Below, piece after piece: positions 54,284 to 62,623 of a stretch of DNA of 64,000 nt. This DNA is from Microvirga sp. (GTDB lineage: Bacteria > Pseudomonadota > Alphaproteobacteria > Rhizobiales > Beijerinckiaceae), in contig JAQSWQ010000005.1 of the NCBI GenBank assembly GCA_029266525.1, positions 1 through 64,000 on the forward strand, read 5' to 3'. The position numbers and the translations under genes were made by a program. Each line of letters starts with the position of its first letter. Positions within the stretch are counted from its first letter, which is position 1. Below the pieces are notes generated by a model. That model saw only the letters and a list, made by a program, of their open reading frames with translations, was not told the DNA's origin and made no database searches.

Positions 54284-54712
54284 ATGACCGATCTCGAAGC
54301 CATCGGCAAGGCCTGCTTCGCGCTGCACGCGCGCATGACGGCGCGGCTGCTCAGCCGCGTCTACGATGCCGCGATGCGTCCGGCGGAGCTGCGGCTTGCC
54401 CAATTCGGGCTCCTCGGCGCGATCGCGCATGGTTCCTCGACATCGGAGACCGCGCTTGCGGAGCGGCTCGGCCTCGAGCGCACGACGCTGGTGCGCAATC
54501 TCAAGCTCCTCGAGGAGAGGGGCTGGATCGAGCCGGTGGCGGGGGACGGCCGGGGCGTGCGTCACCGCCTCACCGAGGCCGGACGCGAGAAGCTCGAGAG
54601 CGCCGTTCCCTTGTGGGAGGCGGCGCAGCGCCGGATCGAGGAGAAGCTCGGCGAGGTCGAGCCCGAGGCCGCCCGGCTCGCGTTGCGCGCGCTTCGCAAG
54701 GCGAGCCGCTGA
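54284..54712 (+). CDS. MarR-family transcriptional regulator
   Basis: The 142-residue product has the MarR winged-helix pattern: RLAQFGLLGAIAHGSSTSET, ALAERLGLERTTLVRNLKLL, EERGWIEPVAGDGRGVRHRL, TEAGREKLESAVP, with a dimerising C-terminal helix. It lies between ppdK (divergent) and the thioesterase gene (same strand, 70 bp downstream). MarR proteins often control neighbours in response to small ligands, so the thioesterase is a likely target (inference). Confidence 0.9.
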   Translation: MTDLEAIGKACFALHARMTARLLSRVYDAAMRPAELRLAQFGLLGAIAHGSSTSETALAERLGLERTTLVRNLKLLEERGWIEPVAGDGRGVRHRLTEAGREKLESAVPLWEAAQRRIEEKLGEVEPEAARLALRALRKASR

Positions 54713-54782
54713 GGGGTCGCTTGCCTATTGACCCTGCCAAGCCGGCCGGCCTAATGTGCATCTACACGGACGGGAGGCTCCG

Positions 54783-55262
54783 ATGTTGGCCGGTTTCCAT
54801 GGCGTGGTGCCGCGAGAGGTCCTCACGGCGGAGTCCGGCCTCGCCTTCCTCCAGGGCCTGATCGACGGGGTGCACCCTCCCCCGCCGTTCTCGCGAGCGA
54901 CCGGGATCTACCTGACGAGCGTCGCGGAGGGCCGGGTCGTGTTCACCGGCGTGCCCTCGGAAGAGTTCCTGAACCCGATCGGAACGGTGCACGGCGGCTG
55001 GACTTCGGCGCTTCTCGACAGCGCGATGGCCTGCGCCGTCCATACGACGCTCAAGCCCGGGCAGGGCTACACGACCGTCGAGATGAAGATCAATTTCGTG
55101 CGCCCGATCCTGCCCTCCGCCGGACCGCTGACCTGCGAGGGCAACCTGATCCACCGCGGCGGCACGCTCGCGACCTCGGAAGGCAAGCTCGTCGACGCTG
55201 CGGGCAAGCTCCTCGCCCACGGCACCGAGACCTGCATGATCATCGAGGGCGCAAAAAAGTGA
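54783..55262 (+). CDS. PaaI-family hot-dog thioesterase
   Basis: ATG at 54783 follows GGGAGG. The 159-residue product has VHGGWTSALLDSAMACAVHT (HGG motif) and MKINFVRPILPSAGPLTCEG, the hot-dog signature of PaaI-type thioesterases acting on aromatic or short acyl-CoA. It is encoded after the MarR gene and followed by a terminator, suggesting a two-gene unit or a regulated single gene. Confidence 0.88.
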   Translation: MLAGFHGVVPREVLTAESGLAFLQGLIDGVHPPPPFSRATGIYLTSVAEGRVVFTGVPSEEFLNPIGTVHGGWTSALLDSAMACAVHTTLKPGQGYTTVEMKINFVRPILPSAGPLTCEGNLIHRGGTLATSEGKLVDAAGKLLAHGTETCMIIEGAKK

Positions 55263-55588
55263 GTTTCCGGCCGGGCGACGCCCGGAACGGCGGTCCCGAT
55301 TCGGCGTTTTCGGGGCGACACCAAAGGACCATTGAGAACGCCGTCCCCCGGCCTGCATTGGTCTCGGGGGTCGAGGAGCGGGAGGCTCGGCGTCAAGCCG
55401 GGCCTCCTTTTCGCTTCCGTAGAGACATGATCAACCGATCGAGGTTTCATTTGCGCCAGCTACTTACGATTTCCAGCCGGCTTGCGGGATTTTCTTCGAA
55501 CGTTTCCGTACCAACGGCGCGATATCAGAGGAGAGGCGGTTGAGGCGAGCTTAACCCCTCATTCATCCGCCGCTGGTACTGGATTCCC
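55263..55588. other. intergenic region with terminator and a TTAACC half-site
   Basis: 326 bp without a gene. It holds the terminator at 55381-55411 and, at 55550-55555, TTAACC that matches half of a CtrA site. Nothing else is clear. Confidence 0.5.
55381..55411 (+). terminator. intrinsic terminator downstream of thioesterase gene
   Basis: Stem GGAGGCTCGG / CCGGGCCTCC with a short loop, followed by TTTT. Confidence 0.8.
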
Positions 55589-55807
55589 ATGTCATTCTCG
55601 CTGCGCCTAGGAAAAGCCTCGCTCGATCGCCGGCCCGGGGCCGCGCAAGCGCCGGACGCGCGGCAAGGCACCAACCTGCCGGCCTTCGCGCGCGGGCTCC
55701 TGATCGGCTTCTGCGGCGCGTTTTTCGTCTTCGATTGGGCCCTGCTGGGCGGCGCCACGGTGCGCAGCTACTTCTTCGCGCTGCACAGCCTCTTGCTGGG
55801 CCGCTAG
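55589..55807 (+). CDS. small single-span membrane protein
   Basis: A 72-residue frame begins SFSLRLGKASLDRRPGAAQA, a basic soluble N-terminus, and ends with a hydrophobic helix (FARGLLIGFCGAFFVFDWAL, then LHSLLLGR). It lies between the thioesterase terminator and the convergent ABC permease gene. Codon usage is normal and the helix is convincing, but no RBS is obvious. Unknown function. Confidence 0.5.
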   Translation: MSFSLRLGKASLDRRPGAAQAPDARQGTNLPAFARGLLIGFCGAFFVFDWALLGGATVRSYFFALHSLLLGR

Positions 55808-55824
55808 CCCCTACGCTGCGCCTG

Positions 55825-56745
55825 TCAGCCTTTGGTCGCGCCAGCGGTAAGGCCGGCGATATAGTAGTCCATCAGGAAGGCGTAGATGATGAGCGGCGGC
55901 GCCGCGCCGAGGAGCGCGCCGGCCATGATCTGTCCCCAGTTGAACACGTCGGCCCGGATCAGCGTCGTGGCGATGCCGACGCTGAGCACCAGCTGATCCT
56001 CCGAGGTCGTGAAGGCGAGCGGGTAGAGAAATTGCGCCCAGGCGACCGTGAAAGCGAAGATCGTCGCCGCGATGATCCCCGGCAGCGCCACCGGCACGAA
56101 GATCTTCGTCAGGGTCTGCGTCCAGCTCGCCCCGTCGATCAGCGCCGCCTCGTCGAGCTCCCTCGGGATCGAGGCGAAATAGCCGATCATGATCCAGGTC
56201 GCGAAAGGTACCGTCAGCGTCGGGTAGAGAAGAAGCAGCACGTACCAGCGATTGATGAGCTCGATCCCGGTCCAGTCCCGGAAGGTCGCGAACATCTTGA
56301 ACAGCGGGATGAAGAGCAGCGTTTCGGGGATGAGGTAGGTCAGGAACACGCCTGTCGCGAGAATGCCCGAGCCCCAGAACTTCATCCGCGAGAGGGCGAA
56401 TGCCGCCGGGATGCTGATCGCCATCGTGATCGCGACGACGAGCACCGCGACGATCGACGAGTTCAGGAAGAAGATCTGGAAAGCCCGCGAGGTCAGGAGC
56501 TCGACGAAGTTCCCAAGCGTCGGATGGTAGACCCACCACGGGTTCGTCGCGGCCGAGATCTCGCTGCTCTTCTTCAACCCGGTTATCAGCATGTAGAGCG
56601 GCGGCATCAGCGCGAAAGCGGCGAACAGGCACAGGAAGAAGTAGGCCCAGCGCAACGCCCATTTGCGATCGCCGCCCACCATCGCGCCTTCGGGCGCTGC
56701 CGCGGCGCCAGAGGCCGCAGGCGAGGAGAGCGCGGTCGTCGCCAT
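55825..56745 (-). CDS. carbohydrate ABC transporter permease (MalG-like)
   Basis: The 306-residue product has six membrane helices and the EAA loop ELDEAALIDGASWTQTLTKI typical of MalG-type permeases. Its ATG overlaps the stop of the partner permease (TGATG), so the two are coupled. They would form the channel of an ABC importer that takes up a sugar delivered by the binding protein encoded upstream. The ATP-binding protein is not in the window. Confidence 0.92.
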   Translation of the reverse strand: MATTALSSPAASGAAAAPEGAMVGGDRKWALRWAYFFLCLFAAFALMPPLYMLITGLKKSSEISAATNPWWVYHPTLGNFVELLTSRAFQIFFLNSSIVAVLVVAITMAISIPAAFALSRMKFWGSGILATGVFLTYLIPETLLFIPLFKMFATFRDWTGIELINRWYVLLLLYPTLTVPFATWIMIGYFASIPRELDEAALIDGASWTQTLTKIFVPVALPGIIAATIFAFTVAWAQFLYPLAFTTSEDQLVLSVGIATTLIRADVFNWGQIMAGALLGAAPPLIIYAFLMDYYIAGLTAGATKG

Positions 56746-57680
56746 CAGATCCTCTCCCCGCGCTTGTTGATGTCCCGCAGGATGAAAATCGCGGCGACCG
56801 TCAGGATCGGGACCATGAAGAGCGAGATCGACGCCCCGAGCGGGATGTCGCCGCCCTCGATGCCGAGCTTGAAGGCCCAGGTCGCGAAGACATGCGTCTG
56901 ATCGATCGGTCCGCCCGCCGTGAGGATGCGCACGATGTCGAAATTGGCGAAGGTGACGATGAGCGAGAACAGCGTCGTGATCGCGATGATGTTCCGCATC
57001 ATCGGAAGGGTGATGTACCAGAGCTTCTGGAGCCACGTCGCGCCGTCGATCGCGGCCACCTCATAGAGCTCGGCCGGCACCGATTTGAGCGCCGCGAGAT
57101 ACATGATCATGAAGAAGGGCGCGCCGATCCAGATGTTCACGAGAATGACCGAGAAGCGCGCCCAGAGCGCGTGGCCGGTCCACGGGATAGGGTCGCCGCC
57201 GAGCGCCACGATGACATAGTTGAAGGCCGAATAGGACGGGTCGAACAGCCACAGCCAGGCGAGCGTCGACAGGGCCGGCGGGATCACCCATGGGACGAGC
57301 AGCATGCCGCGCCACTTGCGCTGGCCTTCGTTCGGGATCGCATGGACGAGATGGGCGACGATGAAGCCGATGATGGCCTTGAAGATGACGGCGGTGATCG
57401 CGAAGATGCAGGACTGCTTCACCACCATCCAGAAGGTTTCGCGGGTGAAGAGAAAGGTGAAGTTCGACCACCCGACGAACCGGTCCATGCGCTTGCTCAG
57501 CATGGCGAGATAGACGGAATAGAATGCCGGGTAGATCACGAGAATCGCGATCAACAGGATCAGCGGCAGGGTGAAGAAGAACGCGACTGTCGACTTCTGG
57601 CGGAAGAACTCGCGCGCACTCCCGCGGGGCCGGCTCGTCGTCGCGAAGGCGGCACGGTCTCGAACGGCAATATTGGCCAT
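56745..57680 (-). CDS. carbohydrate ABC transporter permease (MalF-like)
   Basis: The 311-residue product has six membrane helices, a family-typical start (FFFTLPLILLIAILVIYPAF) and the EAA motif ELYEVAAIDGATWLQKLWYI. It is coupled to the MalG-like gene and follows the binding-protein gene by 98 bp. No ATPase gene is seen within the window. Confidence 0.92.
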   Translation of the reverse strand: MANIAVRDRAAFATTSRPRGSAREFFRQKSTVAFFFTLPLILLIAILVIYPAFYSVYLAMLSKRMDRFVGWSNFTFLFTRETFWMVVKQSCIFAITAVIFKAIIGFIVAHLVHAIPNEGQRKWRGMLLVPWVIPPALSTLAWLWLFDPSYSAFNYVIVALGGDPIPWTGHALWARFSVILVNIWIGAPFFMIMYLAALKSVPAELYEVAAIDGATWLQKLWYITLPMMRNIIAITTLFSLIVTFANFDIVRILTAGGPIDQTHVFATWAFKLGIEGGDIPLGASISLFMVPILTVAAIFILRDINKRGERI

Positions 57681-57778
57681 CGGCTCTCTCGACGCTGAGG
57701 TCGCGGCCCGGGCGGTCGGTCCGCCCGGGCCCCGTCAAGGGTGCGGAGCGCCGCGCTCGGCGACGCCACCCGCTGCCA

Positions 57779-59116
57779 TCAGCCCCGCATGAAGCCTTCG
57801 ACTTCGCTCTCGGCCCAGGCGAGGGTCCGCTCGAGGCCCTCGCCCTGCAGATGCCGCGCGACCATCTTGGTCTGCACCGCCTGGGTGTAGATCTGGAAGG
57901 CGATGGCCGGCGGGGCGGGGGCCGCCGCAATCGACAGGGTCTGATGGTTGTGCGGGTTCGGATAGTGGTAGAGCGTGCCCTTGGGCGGCCCTTCCTCGGC
58001 CCAGGTCTTGAGGGTGGTGAGTTTCTCGTAAGCCGGCAGGTCGTAGCCGCCGCTCGCCGCCACCATCTTCCCGATCGCGTCATGGGTCGACAGGGCGAGG
58101 AGGAGGCTCTTCGCGGCCGGCTTGTTCTTCGAGAAGTTCCAGATGCCCCAGAAATAGGGCAGGAACGGCGCGAAGCGGCCGGCCGGACCGGACGGCATGC
58201 CATGCGTCCAGCACTGCTCGGCGATCTGCGGCGCGTCGCGCTTGGCCACCGCCCAGGCGCTCGGCGGATTCATGATGAGCGCGCCGCGGCCGGACACGAG
58301 CCATTTGTTGTTGGAGGCGTCGTCCCAGGCGGGCGCATCCGGCGGCAGCACCGCCGCGAGCTTCTTGTAATACTCCATCGCCTTGCGGACGTTGTCCGAC
58401 TTCACCGTGACCTTGCCGTTCTTGTCGACGAGGTGGGCGTCGAAGGACTGGAAGATCGCGCCCGCGGTGTCGACCGAGTCGGTCGTCTGGCCGAGCCCGA
58501 TGCCGAAGGGCACCCCGGCCTTGTGGCAGGCTTCCGCCGCCTTGAGGAAGGTATCGAAGTTCCAGTTCTCGGCTTTCGGCGCGCTGCCGGCCGGATACAT
58601 CGCCTGCACGTCGATGCCGGCATGCTGCTTCATGAGGTCGATGCGGGAGCACGGACCCTTGATCTGGCTGCCGTTGGTGGCCGGGACCGCGAGCCAGCGG
58701 CCCTTGGCGCGGCCGAGATACTCGACGGTGCCGTTGACGTTGCCGTTCTGCTCGATCAGCTGCTTCATGAGGTCGTCGACCGGCTCGAGCGACTCGGCAT
58801 GCTGCTGCGGCCACCAGGTCGGGAAGGCGAAGATGTCGTGACCGGATTTCGCCTGGGCCTCGGCGGCGATGGTCAGAAGGTTCTTGTTGCCCTGGGAGGT
58901 GATGAAGTCGATCTTCAGATCGATCTTCTCCTTGTCGGCCCAGGCCCGGGCGATCTCCTCGGTCGCCTTGTTGCCGCCCGGAACCCAGTGGTCCCAGAAG
59001 CCGACCGAAAGGCTGCCGGCCGCGTTCGCGTCGCGCACGAACGGCGCCGCGACGAAGGTCGACGCAACCGCCGTGGTCTGCAGGAAACGCCGACGCGTAA
59101 GCTTCATATTCGCCAT
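57779..59116 (-). CDS. Tat-exported extracellular sugar-binding protein
   Basis: The 445-residue product starts with a twin-arginine signal (LTRRRFLQTTAVASTFVAAP) and an ABC solute-binding (type 1) fold: GFWDHWVPGGNKATEEIARA, AKSGHDIFAFPTWWPQQHAE, then ATNGSQIKGPCSRIDLMKQH. It delivers a carbohydrate to the two permeases encoded downstream. Tat export is common in rhizobial members. A structured, terminator-containing region precedes it and may control the operon. Confidence 0.92.
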   Translation of the reverse strand: MANMKLTRRRFLQTTAVASTFVAAPFVRDANAAGSLSVGFWDHWVPGGNKATEEIARAWADKEKIDLKIDFITSQGNKNLLTIAAEAQAKSGHDIFAFPTWWPQQHAESLEPVDDLMKQLIEQNGNVNGTVEYLGRAKGRWLAVPATNGSQIKGPCSRIDLMKQHAGIDVQAMYPAGSAPKAENWNFDTFLKAAEACHKAGVPFGIGLGQTTDSVDTAGAIFQSFDAHLVDKNGKVTVKSDNVRKAMEYYKKLAAVLPPDAPAWDDASNNKWLVSGRGALIMNPPSAWAVAKRDAPQIAEQCWTHGMPSGPAGRFAPFLPYFWGIWNFSKNKPAAKSLLLALSTHDAIGKMVAASGGYDLPAYEKLTTLKTWAEEGPPKGTLYHYPNPHNHQTLSIAAAPAPPAIAFQIYTQAVQTKMVARHLQGEGLERTLAWAESEVEGFMRG

Positions 59117-59278
59117 GGATGTCCCTCCCGTTGGCTTCCAACCCGTCCTCTGGCCACCCGCGGTTCGCGGGCGGCATGTCCTTTGCGGATCTTTCGGTCG
59201 CGATATCCTGACCCAATTCCCGGAAAGCGCAACCCGTTCGCGCGGGCGGCGGAGCGAATGCGCCCGGTCGGTCGAGAC

Positions 59279-59320
59279 AAAAAAAGCCCCGCCGCCCTTT
59301 TCCAGGACTGACGGGGCTTG
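59279..59320 (-). terminator. intrinsic terminator upstream of ABC operon
   Basis: Minus-strand stem CAAGCCCCG / CGGGGCTTT bracketing about 20 nt, followed by seven T residues. Confidence 0.8.
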
Positions 59321-59510
59321 AAGATCGGCCGTGGGGCCTGGGGCCTTCCGGTCGATGAACTCCCAAGGGTCTCGAAACCTTAGGTCCTGCCACTTTCGCC
59401 CGGCTTTTGGGAAGCATTTCGTCCAGGCTGTGGTGATTCGAAGGCGACCGCGCCGCGCTGGCCTCGCGAGCCGAAAGCTGTATTGCTCTTGGTGAGCCGC
59501 ATCATCGAGA
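59279..59510 (-). ncRNA. candidate small RNA or terminator-containing leader of the sugar ABC operon
   Basis: On the minus strand, upstream of the binding-protein gene, about 230 nt end at an intrinsic terminator, although no plausible gene precedes it on that strand. The stretch contains self-complementary segments such as GGGCCTTCC / GGAAGGCCC. It could be a free sRNA or a 5' leader with conditional termination before the operon start at 59116. It is not a known alphaproteobacterial RNA that I can name. Confidence 0.4.
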
Positions 59511-59520
59511 GGACCGTCTC

Positions 59521-59784
59521 ATGGTCGATCATACCGCCGTGACCGTCGGCGCGATGCGAATCCTGATCATCGGGCTCATGGCCGAGATCGCGCAAGCGCT
59601 CACGCAGAGCCCGGACGAGATGCGCGCCTGGACCCAGCGTTTCACGAGACTATGCTCCTCCTTCGCAGCGCGCGTGCCGCTCGGCGATCTTTCGCCTGAG
59701 GACGAGGAGGCTTTCCGCCAGGGGCTCGCCGACGAGATCGCCAACATCGTCTCGTCGATCAGCCCCGCCGCGACGAACCATTGA
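59521..59784 (+). CDS. small soluble helical protein, function unknown
   Basis: The 87-residue product is helical and acidic: VGAMRILIIGLMAEIAQALT, then PDEMRAWTQRFTRLCSSFAA and DEEAFRQGLADEIANIVSSI. An RBS-like GAGAGGA precedes the ATG. It is followed 12 bp later by a secreted-protein gene and may be in one operon with it. No family recognised. Confidence 0.6.
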   Translation: MVDHTAVTVGAMRILIIGLMAEIAQALTQSPDEMRAWTQRFTRLCSSFAARVPLGDLSPEDEEAFRQGLADEIANIVSSISPAATNH

Positions 59785-59796
59785 ACGGAGGCCCGC

Positions 59797-60231
59797 ATGA
59801 CCCGCTTTCAGATCCGCGCCCTCGCCTCGCTCATTATCCTCGCCGCGGCGACGCCCGCCCTCGGACAGAACAAGGTCTACCGCAGCGCGGACGCTGTCGC
59901 CGGCAAGACGATGCGTCTCGGCATCTACGCCAACGTCACGAAGGAGTGCACGGCGGGCCCGCTGCCCGAGATCAAGGTTGTCACGCATCCCAAGCATGGC
60001 GCGCTCGCGGTGAAGGCCGGCAAGGTGAAGCCCGGCACGCTTGCCCGCTGCCCGAAGCTCGAGGTGCCGGTGCAGGGCGTGTTCTACCAATCGAACCCGA
60101 GATTCACCGGCGCCGACGAGATCGCCTACGAGGTCAAGCACACGGACGGGCGCGTGCAATCACTTTCCGTCAAGATCAATGTCGGCGCCGGGGGCAAACC
60201 GGCTGCGAAGCCCGACGCGGTCGATCTCTGA
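59797..60231 (+). CDS. secreted beta-rich protein, function unknown
   Basis: The 144-residue product has a signal peptide ending TPALGQ and a beta-strand pattern: GKTMRLGIYANVTKECTAGP, then EIKVVTHPKHGALAVKAGKV and FTGADEIAYEVKHTDGRVQS. This resembles Ig-like or cadherin-like repeats in bacterial envelope proteins. Two Cys (KECTA and LARCPK) could pair. It follows the small helical gene by 12 bp. Confidence 0.65.
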   Translation: MTRFQIRALASLIILAAATPALGQNKVYRSADAVAGKTMRLGIYANVTKECTAGPLPEIKVVTHPKHGALAVKAGKVKPGTLARCPKLEVPVQGVFYQSNPRFTGADEIAYEVKHTDGRVQSLSVKINVGAGGKPAAKPDAVDL

Positions 60232-60309
60232 GAATTTCAGGCTCCTGGAACCAGAACGTTCGCCTGGCGTTAAGGGCCGGGTGAGTGCGTACCGGTTGGG
60301 GAGGGAGCC

Positions 60310-60465
60310 ATGGCTCTGTGGGCCGGTGTCGTCGCGGTTGCGGTTGCGGTCCTGGCGCTGCTGACGCGGCAAATCGATATTTTCCTGGTTTTGCGAAGCG
60401 TCGTCGAGCTTGCGGCGGTCATGGGCGTCTTCGCCCTGATCTGCGCCGCGGAAGCGCACAACTGA
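60310..60465 (+). CDS. 51-residue two-span membrane protein
   Basis: ATG at 60310 follows a strong GGGGAGGGA. The product MALWAGVVAVAVAVLALLTR, then QIDIFLVLRSVVELAAVMGV and FALICAAEAHN, has two hydrophobic helices joined by a short loop. Size, RBS and composition support a real small membrane protein that gene finders often miss. It starts 78 bp after the secreted protein gene. Confidence 0.62.
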   Translation: MALWAGVVAVAVAVLALLTRQIDIFLVLRSVVELAAVMGVFALICAAEAHN

Positions 60466-60556
60466 ACGCTTGTCGGACCGTTCTGCGGATAGCACAATCC
60501 GGACCGTGTCCTGCGGTTCGCGCCGCCATGACGCCGCCGCCTCTCGGGAGATGACC

Positions 60557-61306
60557 ATGCGTAGCGCCTTCCTGGCCGCCCTGTTCGGTTCGACCGCGCT
60601 GATCGCCGCGTCGGCGATCGCGCAGACCACGCCGCCTGCCGGTTCCGATCAACAGCCTGCCGCTGCCCAGCCGGCGACGCCCGCCCAGGCGACGCCGGCG
60701 AGCGCGCAGCCGGCTCCGGCCTCGGCCGCGCAAGCCGCCCAGGCCGGCCCCGCCGATCTCTGCCAGGAACTCCTCGCCTACGCCGAGAAGAAGGCGTCCG
60801 AGCCGCCGAAGCCGCCGGCCGGGCAGGCCGCGGCTTCGGCCCCGCCGGCGGCACCTCCGCCCGCCGCGGCCGCACCGCCGGCCGGCGGCCAGGCCGCGGC
60901 CGGGCAGCAGGCCTCGACGCAGCCCCTTCCCCGCAGTGACGGCCAGGCGACCGGCACGCAAGGCGGCGGCTCGGTCGGGCCGAGCACCTCGACGAATGTC
61001 GGCGCGCAAAGCGCCGCGCCCCCGACCGCGCCGGTCTCGACCGGAGCCGCGCCGGAGCCGGCCGCAAGCCCCCATGCATCCGGCTCGGGCACGGGCGGCG
61101 CGCAGGCCGCCGGCCCGGCCGGCCCTTCCGGCGACTTCAAGCTCGCGGGCGGCGTGACGCTCCAGCAGCTCCGCGACACGGCGCAGGGCGCCGACCGGCA
61201 GGCCTGCCGCGACTCGGCCCAGAAGCTGCGCCGGGCGGGCGCCGACATGCCGGCTGCGCTGATCGCGCTCGCCGCCTACGAGCCCGACGCTTCGAAGCGC
61301 CAATAG
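60557..61306 (+). CDS. secreted Ala/Pro-rich protein, function unknown
   Basis: ATG at 60557 (GGGAG seven bases upstream) gives 249 residues: a signal peptide (FLAALFGSTALIAASAIAQT), then long Ala/Pro/Gln/Gly low-complexity stretches, with two more structured parts (ADLCQELLAYAEKKASEPPK, and the C-terminal GGVTLQQLRDTAQGADRQAC to YEPDASKRQ). Two Cys (LCQEL and ACRDS) may pair. An envelope role is likely, but the family is unknown. Confidence 0.65.
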   Translation: MRSAFLAALFGSTALIAASAIAQTTPPAGSDQQPAAAQPATPAQATPASAQPAPASAAQAAQAGPADLCQELLAYAEKKASEPPKPPAGQAAASAPPAAPPPAAAAPPAGGQAAAGQQASTQPLPRSDGQATGTQGGGSVGPSTSTNVGAQSAAPPTAPVSTGAAPEPAASPHASGSGTGGAQAAGPAGPSGDFKLAGGVTLQQLRDTAQGADRQACRDSAQKLRRAGADMPAALIALAAYEPDASKRQ

Positions 61307-61340
61307 CGGAGCCATATCGGCCCCGCCGCGTTAGCCACGC

Positions 61341-62546
61341 ATGGCGGAGGCAGGGCAAAATCGGGGGCCGGTGCGGGACGCCGGCGTCCTGCCGGTTCCC
61401 GCGAACCCGCCGTCGGCCGCCCGGAGGCGGGTTCGTGCCGCGGCCGAGGCGTGGCATTGGTCTTCGGAGTTCCGCGACGGGGCCTTCGTCCGCCGCGTTC
61501 TGATCGTGCTCGCGCTCGGGGCGCTCGCCGCCCTCGCCTGGCGTCTCTCGGACGTGCTGCTGCTTGCCTTCGGGGCGGTCGTCGTCGCGGTGATCCTACG
61601 CGCGCTCGCGGACGTCATCGCGCAAGCCATTCCCTCGACCAAGCGCTGGTCGCTCGCGATCGCCGTGCTCGTGATCGTCATCCTCGTCGCGCTCGTGTCC
61701 GGTCTCTTCGGGCAGCAGATGCGGGCGCAGATCGCACAGCTCGGCTCGGTGCTTCCGCCAGCGGTCAGCTACGTGCTCGGCGAGTTTGGGGTGAACGTGA
61801 ACGATCTCTCGCGGCAGCTGCCAAACATGCTCGGCTCCGGGCTTCCGCGCGAATTGCTCGGCCGGGCCGCGGCGTTCGGTCTCACTGTTGTCGGAGCGCT
61901 CGCCGATCTGCTGGTGGTGATCGTCGCCGGAATATTCCTCGCCGCCGACCCCGATCTCTACAAGCGTGGGCTCGTCAAGCTCTTCCCGCTGAGCCAGCAC
62001 TCGCGTGCGGAAGGCGCGCTCGACGCGTCCGGCACGGCGCTCAGGCTCTGGCTGAAGGGCCAGCTCATGGCGATGGCCATCGTCGGGGCTCTCACGGGCA
62101 CGGCGTTGTGGCTCATCGGCCTGCCTTCGCCGCTGGCCCTCGGCCTCATCGCTGGTCTCGGCGAGTTCATCCCCTTCCTCGGCCCACTGCTTGCAGCACT
62201 GCCCGCCCTCATCATCGCCGGCAGCCAGAGCAGTGAGCTGTTCCTTTGGACGCTCGGAGCCTTCGTCGTGATCCAGCAGGTCGAATCGAACATGATCGCG
62301 CCTCTGGTGCAGCGCGAGACGGTGTCGCTTCCGCCGGCGCTGTCGCTTCTCTCGGTGCTTGCTTTCGGCGTGGTCTTCGGTCCCGTAGGGCTGGTTCTCG
62401 CGGTGCCGCTCACCGTCGTCGCCTTTGTGCTCGTGAAGAAGCTCTATGTCCGCGAGACGCTCGGCGAAGACACCCCGGTGCCTGGGGAGGAGACGGCACG
62501 GGAGGAGGCGCAGGCGGAGGCCGCTCCGGCTTCTCGCTCGTCGTAA
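61341..62546 (+). CDS. AI-2E-family permease
   Basis: The 401-residue product has a helical N-terminal domain then the AI-2E pattern: IFLAADPDLYKRGLVKLFPL, LKGQLMAMAIVGALTGTALW, GLGEFIPFLGPLLAALPALI and VVIQQVESNMIAPLVQRETV. Family members transport autoinducer-2 or other solutes. Seven or eight helices are predicted. It follows the Ala/Pro-rich secreted gene by 34 bp. Confidence 0.88.
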   Translation: MAEAGQNRGPVRDAGVLPVPANPPSAARRRVRAAAEAWHWSSEFRDGAFVRRVLIVLALGALAALAWRLSDVLLLAFGAVVVAVILRALADVIAQAIPSTKRWSLAIAVLVIVILVALVSGLFGQQMRAQIAQLGSVLPPAVSYVLGEFGVNVNDLSRQLPNMLGSGLPRELLGRAAAFGLTVVGALADLLVVIVAGIFLAADPDLYKRGLVKLFPLSQHSRAEGALDASGTALRLWLKGQLMAMAIVGALTGTALWLIGLPSPLALGLIAGLGEFIPFLGPLLAALPALIIAGSQSSELFLWTLGAFVVIQQVESNMIAPLVQRETVSLPPALSLLSVLAFGVVFGPVGLVLAVPLTVVAFVLVKKLYVRETLGEDTPVPGEETAREEAQAEAAPASRSS

Positions 62547-62623
62547 ACAGCGCCGCGACGGGCCAGCCCCGCTGCAGCCTTCGCCTACCGTTCCGGCGAA
62601 GCGCTACAGGCGATCCGGCGCCG

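Noticed and set aside
59300-59420. A tRNA-like or 6S RNA-like element near the ABC operon
   Set aside because: A T-loop-like TTTCGAGA occurs, but the flanking stems do not pair as in tRNA and no known RNA signature could be matched.
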